The notes under the pieces: model-generated
What the model was told of the DNA's origin: nothing
The model's input: the letters and a program-made list of their open reading frames with translations, nothing else
Databases searched by the model: none
DNA from: Chiua virens
Taxonomy: Eukaryota > Basidiomycota > Agaricomycetes > Boletales > Boletaceae
Assembly (NCBI GenBank): GCA_019787685.1
Contig: JAHNUO010000001.1
Coordinates: 744,001-808,000 of the forward strand
Length of the DNA: 64,000 bases
Direction of reading: 5' to 3'
Program-made: the position numbers and the translations under genes
In this document: piece after piece, positions 24,317 to 34,082 of the stretch
How the letters are laid out: each line of letters starts with the position of its first letter
How positions within the stretch are numbered: the first letter of the stretch is position 1

Positions 24317-25280
24317 ATGCCAGTGCCGTTTGACCACGAGAGTCCCTCTCTTCGGGACAAAGTCCAATTTAAAGTCACATATCCCTACAGGTATGCATCC
24401 TTTCGCTTCTCACCTTATGCACGCCGTCCTGTCTTTCTGTATGATTCCTTTTCCCTCCACGTATTCTCGTCGAGAGACGAGGTTTCATACACCTTAGACT
24501 GCACGCCTTCAGATCAATCGTAACCTTGCACTCGCCTGGTGAAATTAGGCTGGGATTGGTCCGTAGTTCGACTTTAGCAGGCCTAGGTGTTGTTGTTGTG
24601 GGAGGTGGGTGATATCAAGGCTTTCGAATTTGTTGCCTAATAGTGTTGTAGTTGTCGAATGACTGGGCCGGCTAGCCGCGTACGTGTCTCTCCCATCTCG
24701 CGTTTATCTCTTACAGGCCGCCCACTCCTCTGCTCAAGAACATTCATGATCTGGATTTCGATGTCGAGCGGCCTAGGTGAACTCGTATTGAAGTGCTTGG
24801 AGACAGAATCACGTACGTGTCTCTCCTTCTGCTCACTCATACAGGCTGCCTGTTCTTCCTTATTTCTCTCAGAAATGTGTTCTTATCAACACACCTCTCT
24901 TCGAGTTGACTCAGCGACTTTACATTTTGTCTGGCAGTCTGCCCTTTGTCACGCCCTCGCAACATGCACCATCTCCATCTTCGATCACATCTCTGTTTCC
25001 GCCTACACTGGTTCACGGGTCTGTTGGTTTTGGAACGGAATCCCAACCTCCCACCCCTCGCTACTGTCCCTTTCACCGACGACGATTAATTCATGCCTTG
25101 TTCCTTGTACCACCACCCCAAACGACTGGGCTCATGGTTCTATGTGAAGCTTCACCATCGCCCCTATTTCATGCTTCCCGTGTATGGCATCGGCAAGGTA
25201 TGTCCGGTGGCATGGTTGCAGTCGCGAGGTTAACGACGCACGGAATTCCGCCTCCAAGCCCGAATCTTGGATCAATTTAG
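24317..25280 (+). CDS. Hypothetical protein, spliced model uncertain
   Basis: Exon 1 (24317-24385) starts MPVPFDHESPSLRDKVQFKV and ends at a good donor. Exon 2 reads PPTPLLKNIHDLDFDVERP, between a clear acceptor and a donor. Exon 3 reads LPVLPYFSQKCVLINTPLFE and continues LTQRLYILSG. These three join in frame and look like conserved coding sequence. Beyond about 24960 the choice of frame is unclear. One frame stays open to 25280 but is low in complexity. Another frame contains YHHPKRLGSWFYVKLHHRP, followed by a donor, which looks more protein-like. I do not recognise the family. Confidence 0.45.
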
Positions 25281-25824
25281 TGAGCTTGATCCGTCTATCC
25301 TTCCCAAACTCACCTTTCTTTTTGCAATATCATTTCAATGCCACACAAGTCCCAAACGTACCACATGCCTCAGCTTGAACTCGCCGTGCAATCACCCGCG
25401 AGCTTGCGTCTGACCAGTAGCTTTTCTTGTAAATGTAATTCACTCCGGCTCTTAGTTACTCCAAGCCCCCCTCCAATCCAGAGTTCCTCGTAATTCCTCC
25501 CCTGTTCGATGACGATGGCAAGCGACCCTTCGCCTTCCGAGCCGATCACATCGCGTGTTGGATTCGCAACCAGCAAGGTTGATAGGGAATCACCGTCATC
25601 ATGCAGGGGCTGGTAGGCAAGACAAGTCGGTATCGCCCAACATCGAAACATAGGTCTCTTCTTTACTTTCCATTTTTCGTCCTCGATGCTCCGAGTATGA
25701 TCCTGTTTTGTTAGGCCATCAATCTGACTTTTACTTTCTATGCAAGGGAAAGTTAATGATTATAGTCATATAGGGACATTGTGGGGTGCATGACTAGTGC
25801 TCTCTTTTCAACAGTGTTCAAAAA
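25281..25824. other. Intergenic before the P450 array
   Basis: No supported gene. A 94-codon open frame on the minus strand (25370-25651) has no recognisable motif. This stretch separates the housekeeping block from the P450 array. Confidence 0.5.
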
Positions 25825-28031
25825 TTAAACGTCAGGCATCACACTGGCAAGCTCGCGGATGTCCTTGTTCTGCAACCGCGGTGTAATAGAACATGGGAAT
25901 GGGTAAGGAGCACTGCCAGATATTACAAATCAGAAGCCAAGGATCAAGGATTCTTGCAGATAGACTTACGTAGTTACCCCATAGCTGAAGGTCGGTTCAA
26001 AATCAATCTCCTCGCCCTTTTCGTCTCTGAGTTTTTCTATCTTGAATGCACACAAAATCGACACCACTGCAGCCCATACCGAACCGTCCGCAGTGTGACG
26101 GCCTGGACACATGCGCCTGAGGAGCACTGTTTATGATCGGATTCCACAAACAAGAAAATACGTACCTCCCAAAGCCAAAAGATAGACTGTCGACAAACTG
26201 GAACTCTTCTTTGAGGGTACCATCTACAAGAAACCTGTCAGGTTTAAAGACGTCAGGCTCTGGATAGACATCTTCATTATGGTACATGGCCCTACAGAAT
26301 CAAACTTTGTCAAAAACCGTCTCGATGATCGAAAAGGTTAGTTCTGTACCAACCAGACATTTGCGACAATGGTGGATCCTGATGAAGATGCATGAACAAT
26401 CATAAGGTACTGATACTATGCCGGTTGTCACCCTTTGGGATATAAAAGTCTTCGTATGTGTCATCAGCTGTCACGGCATGAGCAACCCCTGGGAGAACAT
26501 GAGAACAGGCGCAAGTCGGTTGAAATGCACGCTTACCGAGCGGTATAACGGAAAAAAAGTCTCAGAGTCTCCATCAAAATAGCCTCGACGTATGGAAGGT
26601 TCGGTCTATCGTCGAAGTTTGGGAGCCGATTTGTACCAACAACCATGTCGATCTCCGCCTTGGCCCTGTCTTGCACCTCCGGGTGGTGCACCATTGCAAG
26701 CATGAAGCATTGCAATGTCGATGTCGTCTACACAAAAAATGAGTCGTTTATTACATCCACGCGCATACTGACTGACTGTTTCTGCCCCAGCTGTTGGATG
26801 CAAGTCGGTTGAATGCGCTCCAATTTACCGCCGACTAGATAACCTACCTACAAAGGCCGTGGCGCATGTATCTTTGAGTAATTGAAGTTGCACTGGATCC
26901 TCGATATCTTTTGTGCGCTTCAAGAACTCAAGTGCCACCGCCGACGCACTGCTACCCATGGTCTGTGTCCTAGAGATGAGTCTGGACTGTGGATGAGAAC
27001 ACTTGTGAACCCACCTCGCGTTGCTTGGCACGTTTGAAAGGTTCCTCTATCATCTCGATGGCACAGTAATTGGAAACCGTTGCTTTGCGTCTGTACGCGC
27101 CACCTGGGAACCACTCGGGCAAACTGAGGACTAAAACATTCAACTCAACATTGCTAGCCTGACGCAAAGCAGATTTACTTGCCAAAAGGGAATGCTTCGA
27201 TGACGGATGCAGTCTCTGGTGTCAGCCCCTCCATGGCCAGTGCGTTCCCTCGCTCAAATAACTCGACGAGATTGTCGTGGTCAGGCGCGACTTCGTAATC
27301 ATACACGACGGACATGATCACGCGGGCGGCGAACCTATGGTTTCTACCGTTAAAACCAAGCCTTGTCGAGTGACTGATGCTCGCCTTTGGATATGCATGG
27401 AGTAGTCTTGGGGGGTACCAAGAACATCCAGGATGAGCTTGCGAGCCATTTTTAGCTGAACAGGATGAAAAGCAAGGGCGGCTTCGGCTCGGAATGCCTG
27501 ATGAAATATTCTCCTCTGTGAACGCCATTGATTGCCATATGGCGTGAAAGCAAAGTTGAACGACCAGCCATACCTATTGGAACAGTCTTGATTAAATGTA
27601 CTGGGTAGAACGACCAACAACGCACGGAATCCTTGTGGCTAAGTAGGGTCTGTCCGAGTATATACTCGATCTGCGTTCCAGGAGGTCCTTGGCAATTTTC
27701 TCCGAGTTGATCACTATGATATTTTGCTTCAGGACATGGACCATAAAGACATCACCTGTTTCCACGACTCGGAGGTGAGTATATGACATAGTTGTGCCAG
27801 TGGGGATCAAAACGAACCATAGAGAGCCTTCCAACGAGTGTAGGTTATCCAGGGCTTCTTGGGATCGATACTGAAAAGATTCCCAACAATGGGGAGAGGG
27901 ACGGGTCCCGGAGGGAGGCGAAAGCCACGAACACTTCGCCTTCGCCCCTTGAAGAGGGTTAAAACGGAGACCACGACGGCTCCTACAGCAACTAGGGTCA
28001 GTATTGAATTCGGAGACATGAAACGAAGCAT
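25825..28031 (-). CDS. Cytochrome P450 no. 1 (one frameshift in the K-helix exon)
   Basis: This is a membrane-anchored class II monooxygenase resembling the fungal CYP64/O-methylsterigmatocystin-oxidoreductase type. An N-terminal anchor (SILTLVAVGAVVVSVLTLF) is followed by the hinge LPPGPVPLPIVGN. The C-helix region has GNQWRSQRRIFHQAF, the I-helix AGAET-TTS, the K-helix ETLR, and the PERF-type region PDVFKPDRF. The haem loop SFGFGRRMCPGRH is rebuilt across an intron. All exons match the neighbouring P450s at 31487 and 34083. An A-run at 26552-26558 (T7 on the coding strand) is one base too long directly after ETLRL; it shifts the frame and leads to a stop in the next exon. The gene is either a fresh pseudogene or carries a homopolymer read error. 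One intron uses a GC donor (27181-27182). A TATA-like GTATATAAAC lies about 45 bases before the start. Confidence 0.9.
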
Positions 28032-28076
28032 GCTGATCTGGGATGTTCAACGGGAATCGGAGTGGGCATGGTGGCA

Positions 28077-28193
28077 GTTTATATACGTCTCATGCTCAAA
28101 TTCGACTTCTGGCGATAGATGACCCGTCATGAGATCGATATCAGGAAATACTTAGGTCCAGTTCAAGAACCCGATCACCGTTGATAACGGGTA
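28077..28193 (-). promoter_or_regulatory. Upstream module of P450 no. 1
   Basis: Reading toward the gene, there is CCGTTATCAACGG (28178-28190), then 42 bases later ATCTCATGACGGGTCAT (28119-28135), then TATATAAAC near 28080. P450 no. 3 has the same two blocks at almost the same spacing. CCGTT-N3-AACGG is an inverted repeat, the shape of a site for a dimeric or Myb-like regulator. Function is inferred. Confidence 0.5.
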
Positions 28194-29149
28194 TTTGGAC
28201 GAAAGACACTCAGGAGACTTCGACGCCGCTAACGCCGATGGCCATCGTATTACCGGTGGGCATGGGATCAACTGTGATATATGGCCATGGGACAGTGAGA
28301 ATTGGTAGAATAGTTCTTTCTGTGAGCGCGACAAATCAGACGAAAGGGATTCTGCAAATATCAAGGACCGGTACCAGTACAGCTAGTTGCAATGGTGAGC
28401 AGAACAAGTATAGCAAGTTTGAATCCAAGACTGTCACTTTTACTCACGGAACTAGTACCGATGTAGAATTATAGAACGAGACCACAGGACCGTTTGGAAG
28501 TTACACTTGTGTGACAGGGTTAAGAAAATCCCAGCTGGAAGCACCGTGCTGGATGTTGGACAAGATATCGTGGTCTCTGGAATCAAGGAATCTGTATCAC
28601 CAGGCATAACGAATGGGCTTTCTTGACCAGGACTCGCAAATGGTGGGCATGGATGAATATGATGTCGGCGACAGACCGTTGCTGGTGGTGGGTGGTAAGG
28701 AAGTTTGGCTCGAATAGTCGGCTCGCAGAAAGCCTGATCAACCTCCGAGCATGATCCAGCTCACAATTGCCGTGCCCATTACTTCGTGCCTGTTCCCGAC
28801 GAGCTTTCCCTGCCTAAATGACTGCAGTGCAAGCATGCCTTCGAAGAATAAGATTTCGTGCATGGCCATCATGACAGGATCGCGCTGTCAGGAATATCTG
28901 CGGAACTAATTAGCCGGTAAGAATAGAGGTGTGCTCATGCACTTGGGCTGGAGGAAACTGCACACTAACTGCAAGCCGAACGGTCCAACCTGGGTGAGCC
29001 TGAGGGTCCTAGTACGAAATCTTCTGGGCTGAATAACAATGGCAAATATTGAAGCTGTTGGACGTTCCGAGTGGGCAGAGTATTGTCAATGCGGTGAGCG
29101 ACCAATTTCATGTTCAACTTTACTGTTGCCAGTGACACACTAGTCCGAC
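28194..29149. other. Unassigned region between P450s 1 and 2
   Basis: No coding sequence is recognised. The missing N-terminal exons of P450 no. 2 would be expected in the right part but are not detectable. Short open frames here have no family features. Confidence 0.5.
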
Positions 29150-30600
29150 GTAGGTGTACACTTGTTCGAACTGGCATTCGAACGTCAGCTTGTTTTGAAT
29201 ATCCTCAGTACACCTCATGATTATTACACGCACATCCGCAGGTGAGCACCGCTTGGTTGGGCGAATGATTGTTTCAACATTGAAAATACATATATGTTCT
29301 CCGCGGCCGTGATCATGGCAATCGTGTATGACTACGAAGTCACTCCAGACCATGACCGTCTCGTCGAGCTATTTGAGCGAGCGATCACCTTAGATGTAGA
29401 AGGCCTGATGCCTGAAACAGCATCCATCATCGAGGCTTTCCATTTCAGTGAGTGGTTCTCCTGGCCACGTTCGCATGAAATAACTGGAGACATATCTGTT
29501 TTCAGTTTACCAGAATGGTTCCCAGGTGATGTATTCAAGCGCAAGGCGGCAATCTATCAATATTCCATATCCACACTCGGGACTCACTTGGGCAAGGTCA
29601 TGGGGAATAGCGCACCGGCCGTGGTATTTGATCTGTTGAAGTGCATCAAGGGCATCGATGATCCGTTGCAGCTTCAACTACTCGAAGACACATGCGCCAC
29701 TGCCTTTACAGGTAAGTTATGCGACGTAGAATAAAGTGCCACGAGGGCATTCACTAATCGATCACAATTGAATAGCTGGCGCAGGAACGGTGTATCTGTG
29801 TATGTGCAGATGTAACGAGTAACTTAATACTTTCATGGGCCGCAGCGACATTGCAATGCTTTATGCTTACTATGGTGCAGCAGCCGGAAGTTCAAAAATG
29901 GGCACAGGCAGAGATCGACGCAGTCGTTGGCACAAATCGACTTCCAAATTTTGATGACCGGCCGCCAGGGATCGAACTTGCCACTTTGTCGAGGCCATTT
30001 TTATGGAGATACTAGAATGTATACCATTGCGCCACTTGGTTAGCATATTGACCATGACGCTTACGACGTTTCTCACCATTCTTTTCAGGAATTCCTCATG
30101 CTACTATGGCTGGTGATGCGTATGAGGATTTTCCAAAAGGTGAGTCGTTTAACTTGCTTCAGGTATCTGCTGACTTCCCTCTGTCTATCTGGACCAGGAA
30201 GCATGATGGTAGCAAATGTATGGTCGGTACAGGATTAGTCTTTCCGAGACAACACTTGATGCAATGATTCTGCTTGGGCCATGTACCACGACGAAGGCTT
30301 TTACCCAGAGCCTAATGCGTTCAAACCCGAAAGATTCCTTGTGGATGGCAAACTCAAAGAAGACATCAAGATCGTCAACAGCCTGTCTTTCGGGTTCGGG
30401 AGGTATGTGTTTCGACGTTTATTTTGGTTCCATGAGATTCCGTCACCCAACCGTACTCCTCAGGCGCGTGTGTCCAGGTCGTTACACGGCTGATGATTCC
30501 ATATAAACGGCAATGGTATCTATTCTATGCGCATTTGAGGTTTCAAAGGCACGAAACGAAAAAGGGAAGAGATTGCTGTCCAAATAGATCATCGAAGATT
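29150..30600 (+). pseudogene. Cytochrome P450 no. 2, 5'-truncated and degenerate
   Basis: Homology to the other P450s begins abruptly near 29150 with the equivalent of QLVLNILSTPHDYY and runs to about 30600. The anchor, proline hinge and C-helix are absent. Clear pieces are VIMAIVYDYEVTPDHDRLVE, LPEWFPG, QAEIDAVVGTNRLPNFDDRP and SLSFGFGR joined to RVCPGRYTADD. Around 29963-29990 a ten-base insertion and substitutions scramble the K-helix exon. The EXXR motif is lost there (GAGATACTAGAATG reads EILE). The I-helix has AGAGT in place of AGAET. A stop follows ADDSI, and residual similarity (SILCAFEVSKARNEKGK) continues past it. This is a dead copy. Confidence 0.88.
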
Positions 30601-31250
30601 CGGTTTGCCACTAATATTTGATTGGTTTCCCACACTTCCGCGCAATTTAAGCCCCGTGACTGGCGTGCTAGCTTGTTTTTATCGACCCTTGAGCCAGGGC
30701 CCCGATGAAAACGACAGAGGCCTTGCACTTGGCCTTGAATCTTTGTGCCTCTGCATGTATGACACTCCAGACAAACTACTTATCGTGTTGTCGGTTACAC
30801 ATAGTCACCTCAGATGACCGCGAAGTTGAACAGTGCTGCGGCCGGGAATATGCATGCTAGATCGGGAAGATCATATCCGAATCGGCGTTTACTAGGATGT
30901 TATATTGTCGAGAAAACAAGGTCAGCGGTCAACTCGTGATTAACGAATCCCACACTAAGTTCTCACTCCATAGTTAACAAGGTGGTTTTGCACCCCGGCT
31001 TGGTTCATCCAGTTTGTTTACTTAATGGTGACCCATGCTACAACTGGCAATACATCTTGATTCTCGAGTGAGTGCTTATCACATTTGCAGTCGAGGGCCA
31101 TTTTACTGAGATATGTGATGCAGACACAGTCATGCATGGTCTCATCGTTTTGAGTGGCAGTCGCGTGAGTGAGCTGAATTCAATTACTCCACTTGCTTGA
31201 CCCACGGTTGTCGCCAGCTCTTTCTCACTGTTGTCGTTGTCGATCGATCG
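30601..31250. other. Intergenic between P450s 2 and 3
   Basis: No gene is recognised. The following 31251-31397 stretch holds the promoter blocks of P450 no. 3. Confidence 0.5.
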
Positions 31251-31397
31251 ATCTCACGACCGGTCGTACGATTACTGTTAACACCATAAAAGCTCTTGTC
31301 GACTCCCAGCTTTGGTCGTTGTAATATCCGTTATCAACGGTGATAGATCGTTCCGTTGATGCTTATTATGCTCGATGTTCATCTCACGGCCGGTCAT
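31251..31397 (+). promoter_or_regulatory. Upstream module of P450 no. 3
   Basis: CCGTTATCAACGG lies at 31328-31340 and ATCTCACGGCCGGTCAT at 31381-31397, 40 bases apart and 89 bases before the start codon. A further ATCTCACGACCGGTCGTA occurs at 31251-31268. The first block is identical, and the second nearly identical, to those before P450 no. 1. This may be common descent of the promoter or retained binding sites. Confidence 0.5.
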
Positions 31398-31486
31398 ACC
31401 ACTCACCGTCCAGCACCCAAAGTGGGATTTAAGGTCCATCTAGGTCATGTCTTCGATTTCTATTCCCTTTACTCCCTCAGTTCGAG

Positions 31487-33689
31487 ATGTTTCACTTTGT
31501 GTCTTCAAAATCAATGCTGACGCTGGTGGCGATGGGCACCGTCGCGGTCACTGTACTCACATTGCTCAAGGGACGAAGACGGAGTATGCGAGGCTTTCGT
31601 CTCCCTCCGGGACCCATTCCTCTCCCTCTCGTCGGGAATTTGCTCAGTATCGACCCCAAGAAACCTTGGATAACCTACACTAATTGGAAAGCCCGCTATG
31701 GTTTGTTCAGATTCCCATCTCTCCCTCATAACGGCTAGGTTCTTACCTCGTCATAACAGGCGACATCTTTATGATCCATGTGCTGAAGCAAAACATCATT
31801 GTGATTAACTCGGAGAAAATTGTCAGGGATCTTCTAGAGCGCCGATCTCGTATTTACTCGGACAGACCCTACCTTGCTACAAGAGTTCCGTACGTTGTCG
31901 TACTTGGAACTTAGTATTATTGACAAGAGCTGCCCTTATAGGTACGGTTGGACCTTCAATTTTGGATTTACTCCTTACGGTGATGAGTGGCGTTCTCACC
32001 GAAGAGTCTTTCATCAAGCATTCAGAGCTGAAGCAACCGTCGCGTTTCAGCCTGTTCAGATGAACAAGGCTCGACAACTTATCTTGGATATTCTCAGCAG
32101 GCCTCATGATTACACCGTGCATATCCAAAGGCAAGTACCACTCACTCAATTAAGCATTGTTCCAACAGTCTAAATGCATTCAGGTTTGCAGCGGCTGTGA
32201 TCATGTCAATCGTGTATGACTATGAAGTTGCGCCTGGCCATGATCCTCTTGTTGAGCTATTTGACCGAGGGAACGTACTAGCTATGGAGGGCCTTACACC
32301 TGAAACCTCGTCCATCGTTGAAGCGTTTCCATTTGGCAAGTGGCTAGTCTTGTTACGTTAGCATCGTTAAGCTGATCTCTTCTCACTAATAGTCCTCAGC
32401 TTACCAGAGTGGTTTCCAGGCGGTATATTCAGACGCAAGGCGACGGTTTCCCATAATTGTGCGATGGAGATGATAGAGGAGCCCTTCAAACACGCTAGAA
32501 ACCTCGAGGCGAGTTCGCACTTGTTCGCACCCACAGCCAAGATTCATTGAATGTAGGCCATGGGTAGCAGTGGGTCAGCCGTGGCGCTTGATCTTTTGAA
32601 GCGCGCTGAAGACGTTGATGATCCATCGCAACTTCTATTAATCAGGAATACATGTGCCACGGCCTTCGTAGGTAAGAAAGATGACGAAGGATAATCGTAG
32701 CGCATTCATTGATCGACTCGTATTAATAGCCGGTGCAGAAACGGTTGGTCTCCATGAACATGGATGCGACCGCTAACTCAAGTCTTTTTTGCAGACTGCA
32801 TCGACACTACAGTCCTTTATGCTTGCGATGCTGCAATATCCCGAAGTGCAAGAAAAGGCACAAGCAGAGATTGACGCAGTCATTGGTATAAATCGGCTCC
32901 CCAACTTTGATGACCGGCCGAACCTTCCATACATTGAGGCCATCTTGACGGAGACGTTAAGGATGTATGCTGTTATACCCCTTGGTAAGCATGTTCGACA
33001 ATGACACTCGTGCCGATCATACTTAACTTTCCTCTCAGGACTCGCACACGCCGTCACGGCTGATGACATCTATGAAAATATCTATATCCCGAAAGGTGCT
33101 AACCAACATAATATCAAAGAATGAATATCCATTGATCCGCGTGTATCAGGATCCACAGTCGTAGCAAATGTCTGGTTGGTGACGAATTTATCTTTCCGAT
33201 AACATTGGCTCTGATGCAATCTTATTGCAAAGGGCTATGTACCATAACGAAGAAGTCTACCCAGAACCCTATGTCTTCAAGCCGGAAAGATTCCTTGTAG
33301 ATGGTATCCTCAAAGAAGAGTCCAAGTTTATCGACAGTCTATCCTTTGGCTTCGGCAGGTATGTATTTTCCTGTTCTGTGGAATCTTGTCACAAATGGTG
33401 CTCCTCAGGCGCACGTGTCCAGGCCGTTACACTGCTGATGGTTCTTTTTGGGCCGCGGTTGTATCGATTCTATGCGCATTCAAGATAACAAAGGCACAAA
33501 ACGAAGAAGGCAAAGTGATTGATTCTGAACCGACTTTCAGCTACGGTGTCACTACGTGAGTTTGTTTTCGAGGTAGGGTAGTGCCCTCTAATCTCCATCG
33601 TTCGCAGGGCTCCTTACCCATTCCCATGCTCCATCACACCGAGATTGTCGAACAGGGACCTCCGTGGGCTTGTGTCGGCTGAGGTTTAA
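31487..33689 (+). CDS. Cytochrome P450 no. 3 (intact)
   Basis: This is the only P450 of the array that I can read without a lesion. The start MFHFVSSKSMLTLVAMGTV aligns with P450 no. 1 and gives a membrane anchor, then LPPGPIPLPLVGN. Further landmarks are GDEWRSHRRVFHQAF (C-helix), AGAET-TAS (I-helix, across an intron), ETLRMY (K-helix EXXR), PYVFKPERF, and SFGFGRRTCPGRYTADG, which supplies the haem cysteine. The end is RLSNRDLRGLVSAEV with TAA at 33687-33689. Twelve or so exons join in frame. The intron after EAFPF uses a GC donor at 32336-32337. It should hydroxylate a small hydrophobic substrate in the ER with a P450 reductase; the substrate is unknown. An upstream ATG at 31447 is in another frame and was not chosen. 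Confidence 0.93.
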
Positions 33690-34082
33690 ATCTTGATTTC
33701 TGTTGAGTAGCGAAAACTTATGAATTCACGTTTCATGACGTAAATCAGAATGACTGTCTCCGGGCGGGCCCGCCCTGATCCCGAAGTTTGGGTTGACGAA
33801 GAATGAATAGTTTTCCGATTCTCGGTCTGGTTGTGGTTTACTTATATTGCATGGAAGCATTAACTTCCATGTCTTTGAATTCCGTCGCCAACCGTGATTA
33901 AGAACGATCGTTGAAGCAGAGGCCCACACCACCTAGTCCGAGCCGAGGCTTGTCCACACCAGAAGTATTGATATGTAAGCCCCATGGGCATACAGTCACG
34001 TGTAGTACTGTTCCTTTGTGCCCGCCGTCCTTGCGCCGTCCTCAGTGTTTCTCCCGTTGGCCACGGCCGGTTTCCAGACATG
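33690..34082. other. Intergenic between P450s 3 and 4
   Basis: No gene is recognised. The two-block promoter module seen before P450s 1 and 3 is not found upstream of P450 no. 4. Confidence 0.5.

Noticed and set aside
29963..29985. Sequence CCAGGGATCGAAC resembles the 3' half of a reversed tRNA (B-box).
   Set aside because: No cloverleaf can be built around it and it lies inside P450 homology; treated as a small insertion.
31447..31683. Earlier ATG (31447) for P450 no. 3.
   Set aside because: Its frame does not give the membrane anchor or LPPGP hinge; ATG 31487 aligns with P450 no. 1.
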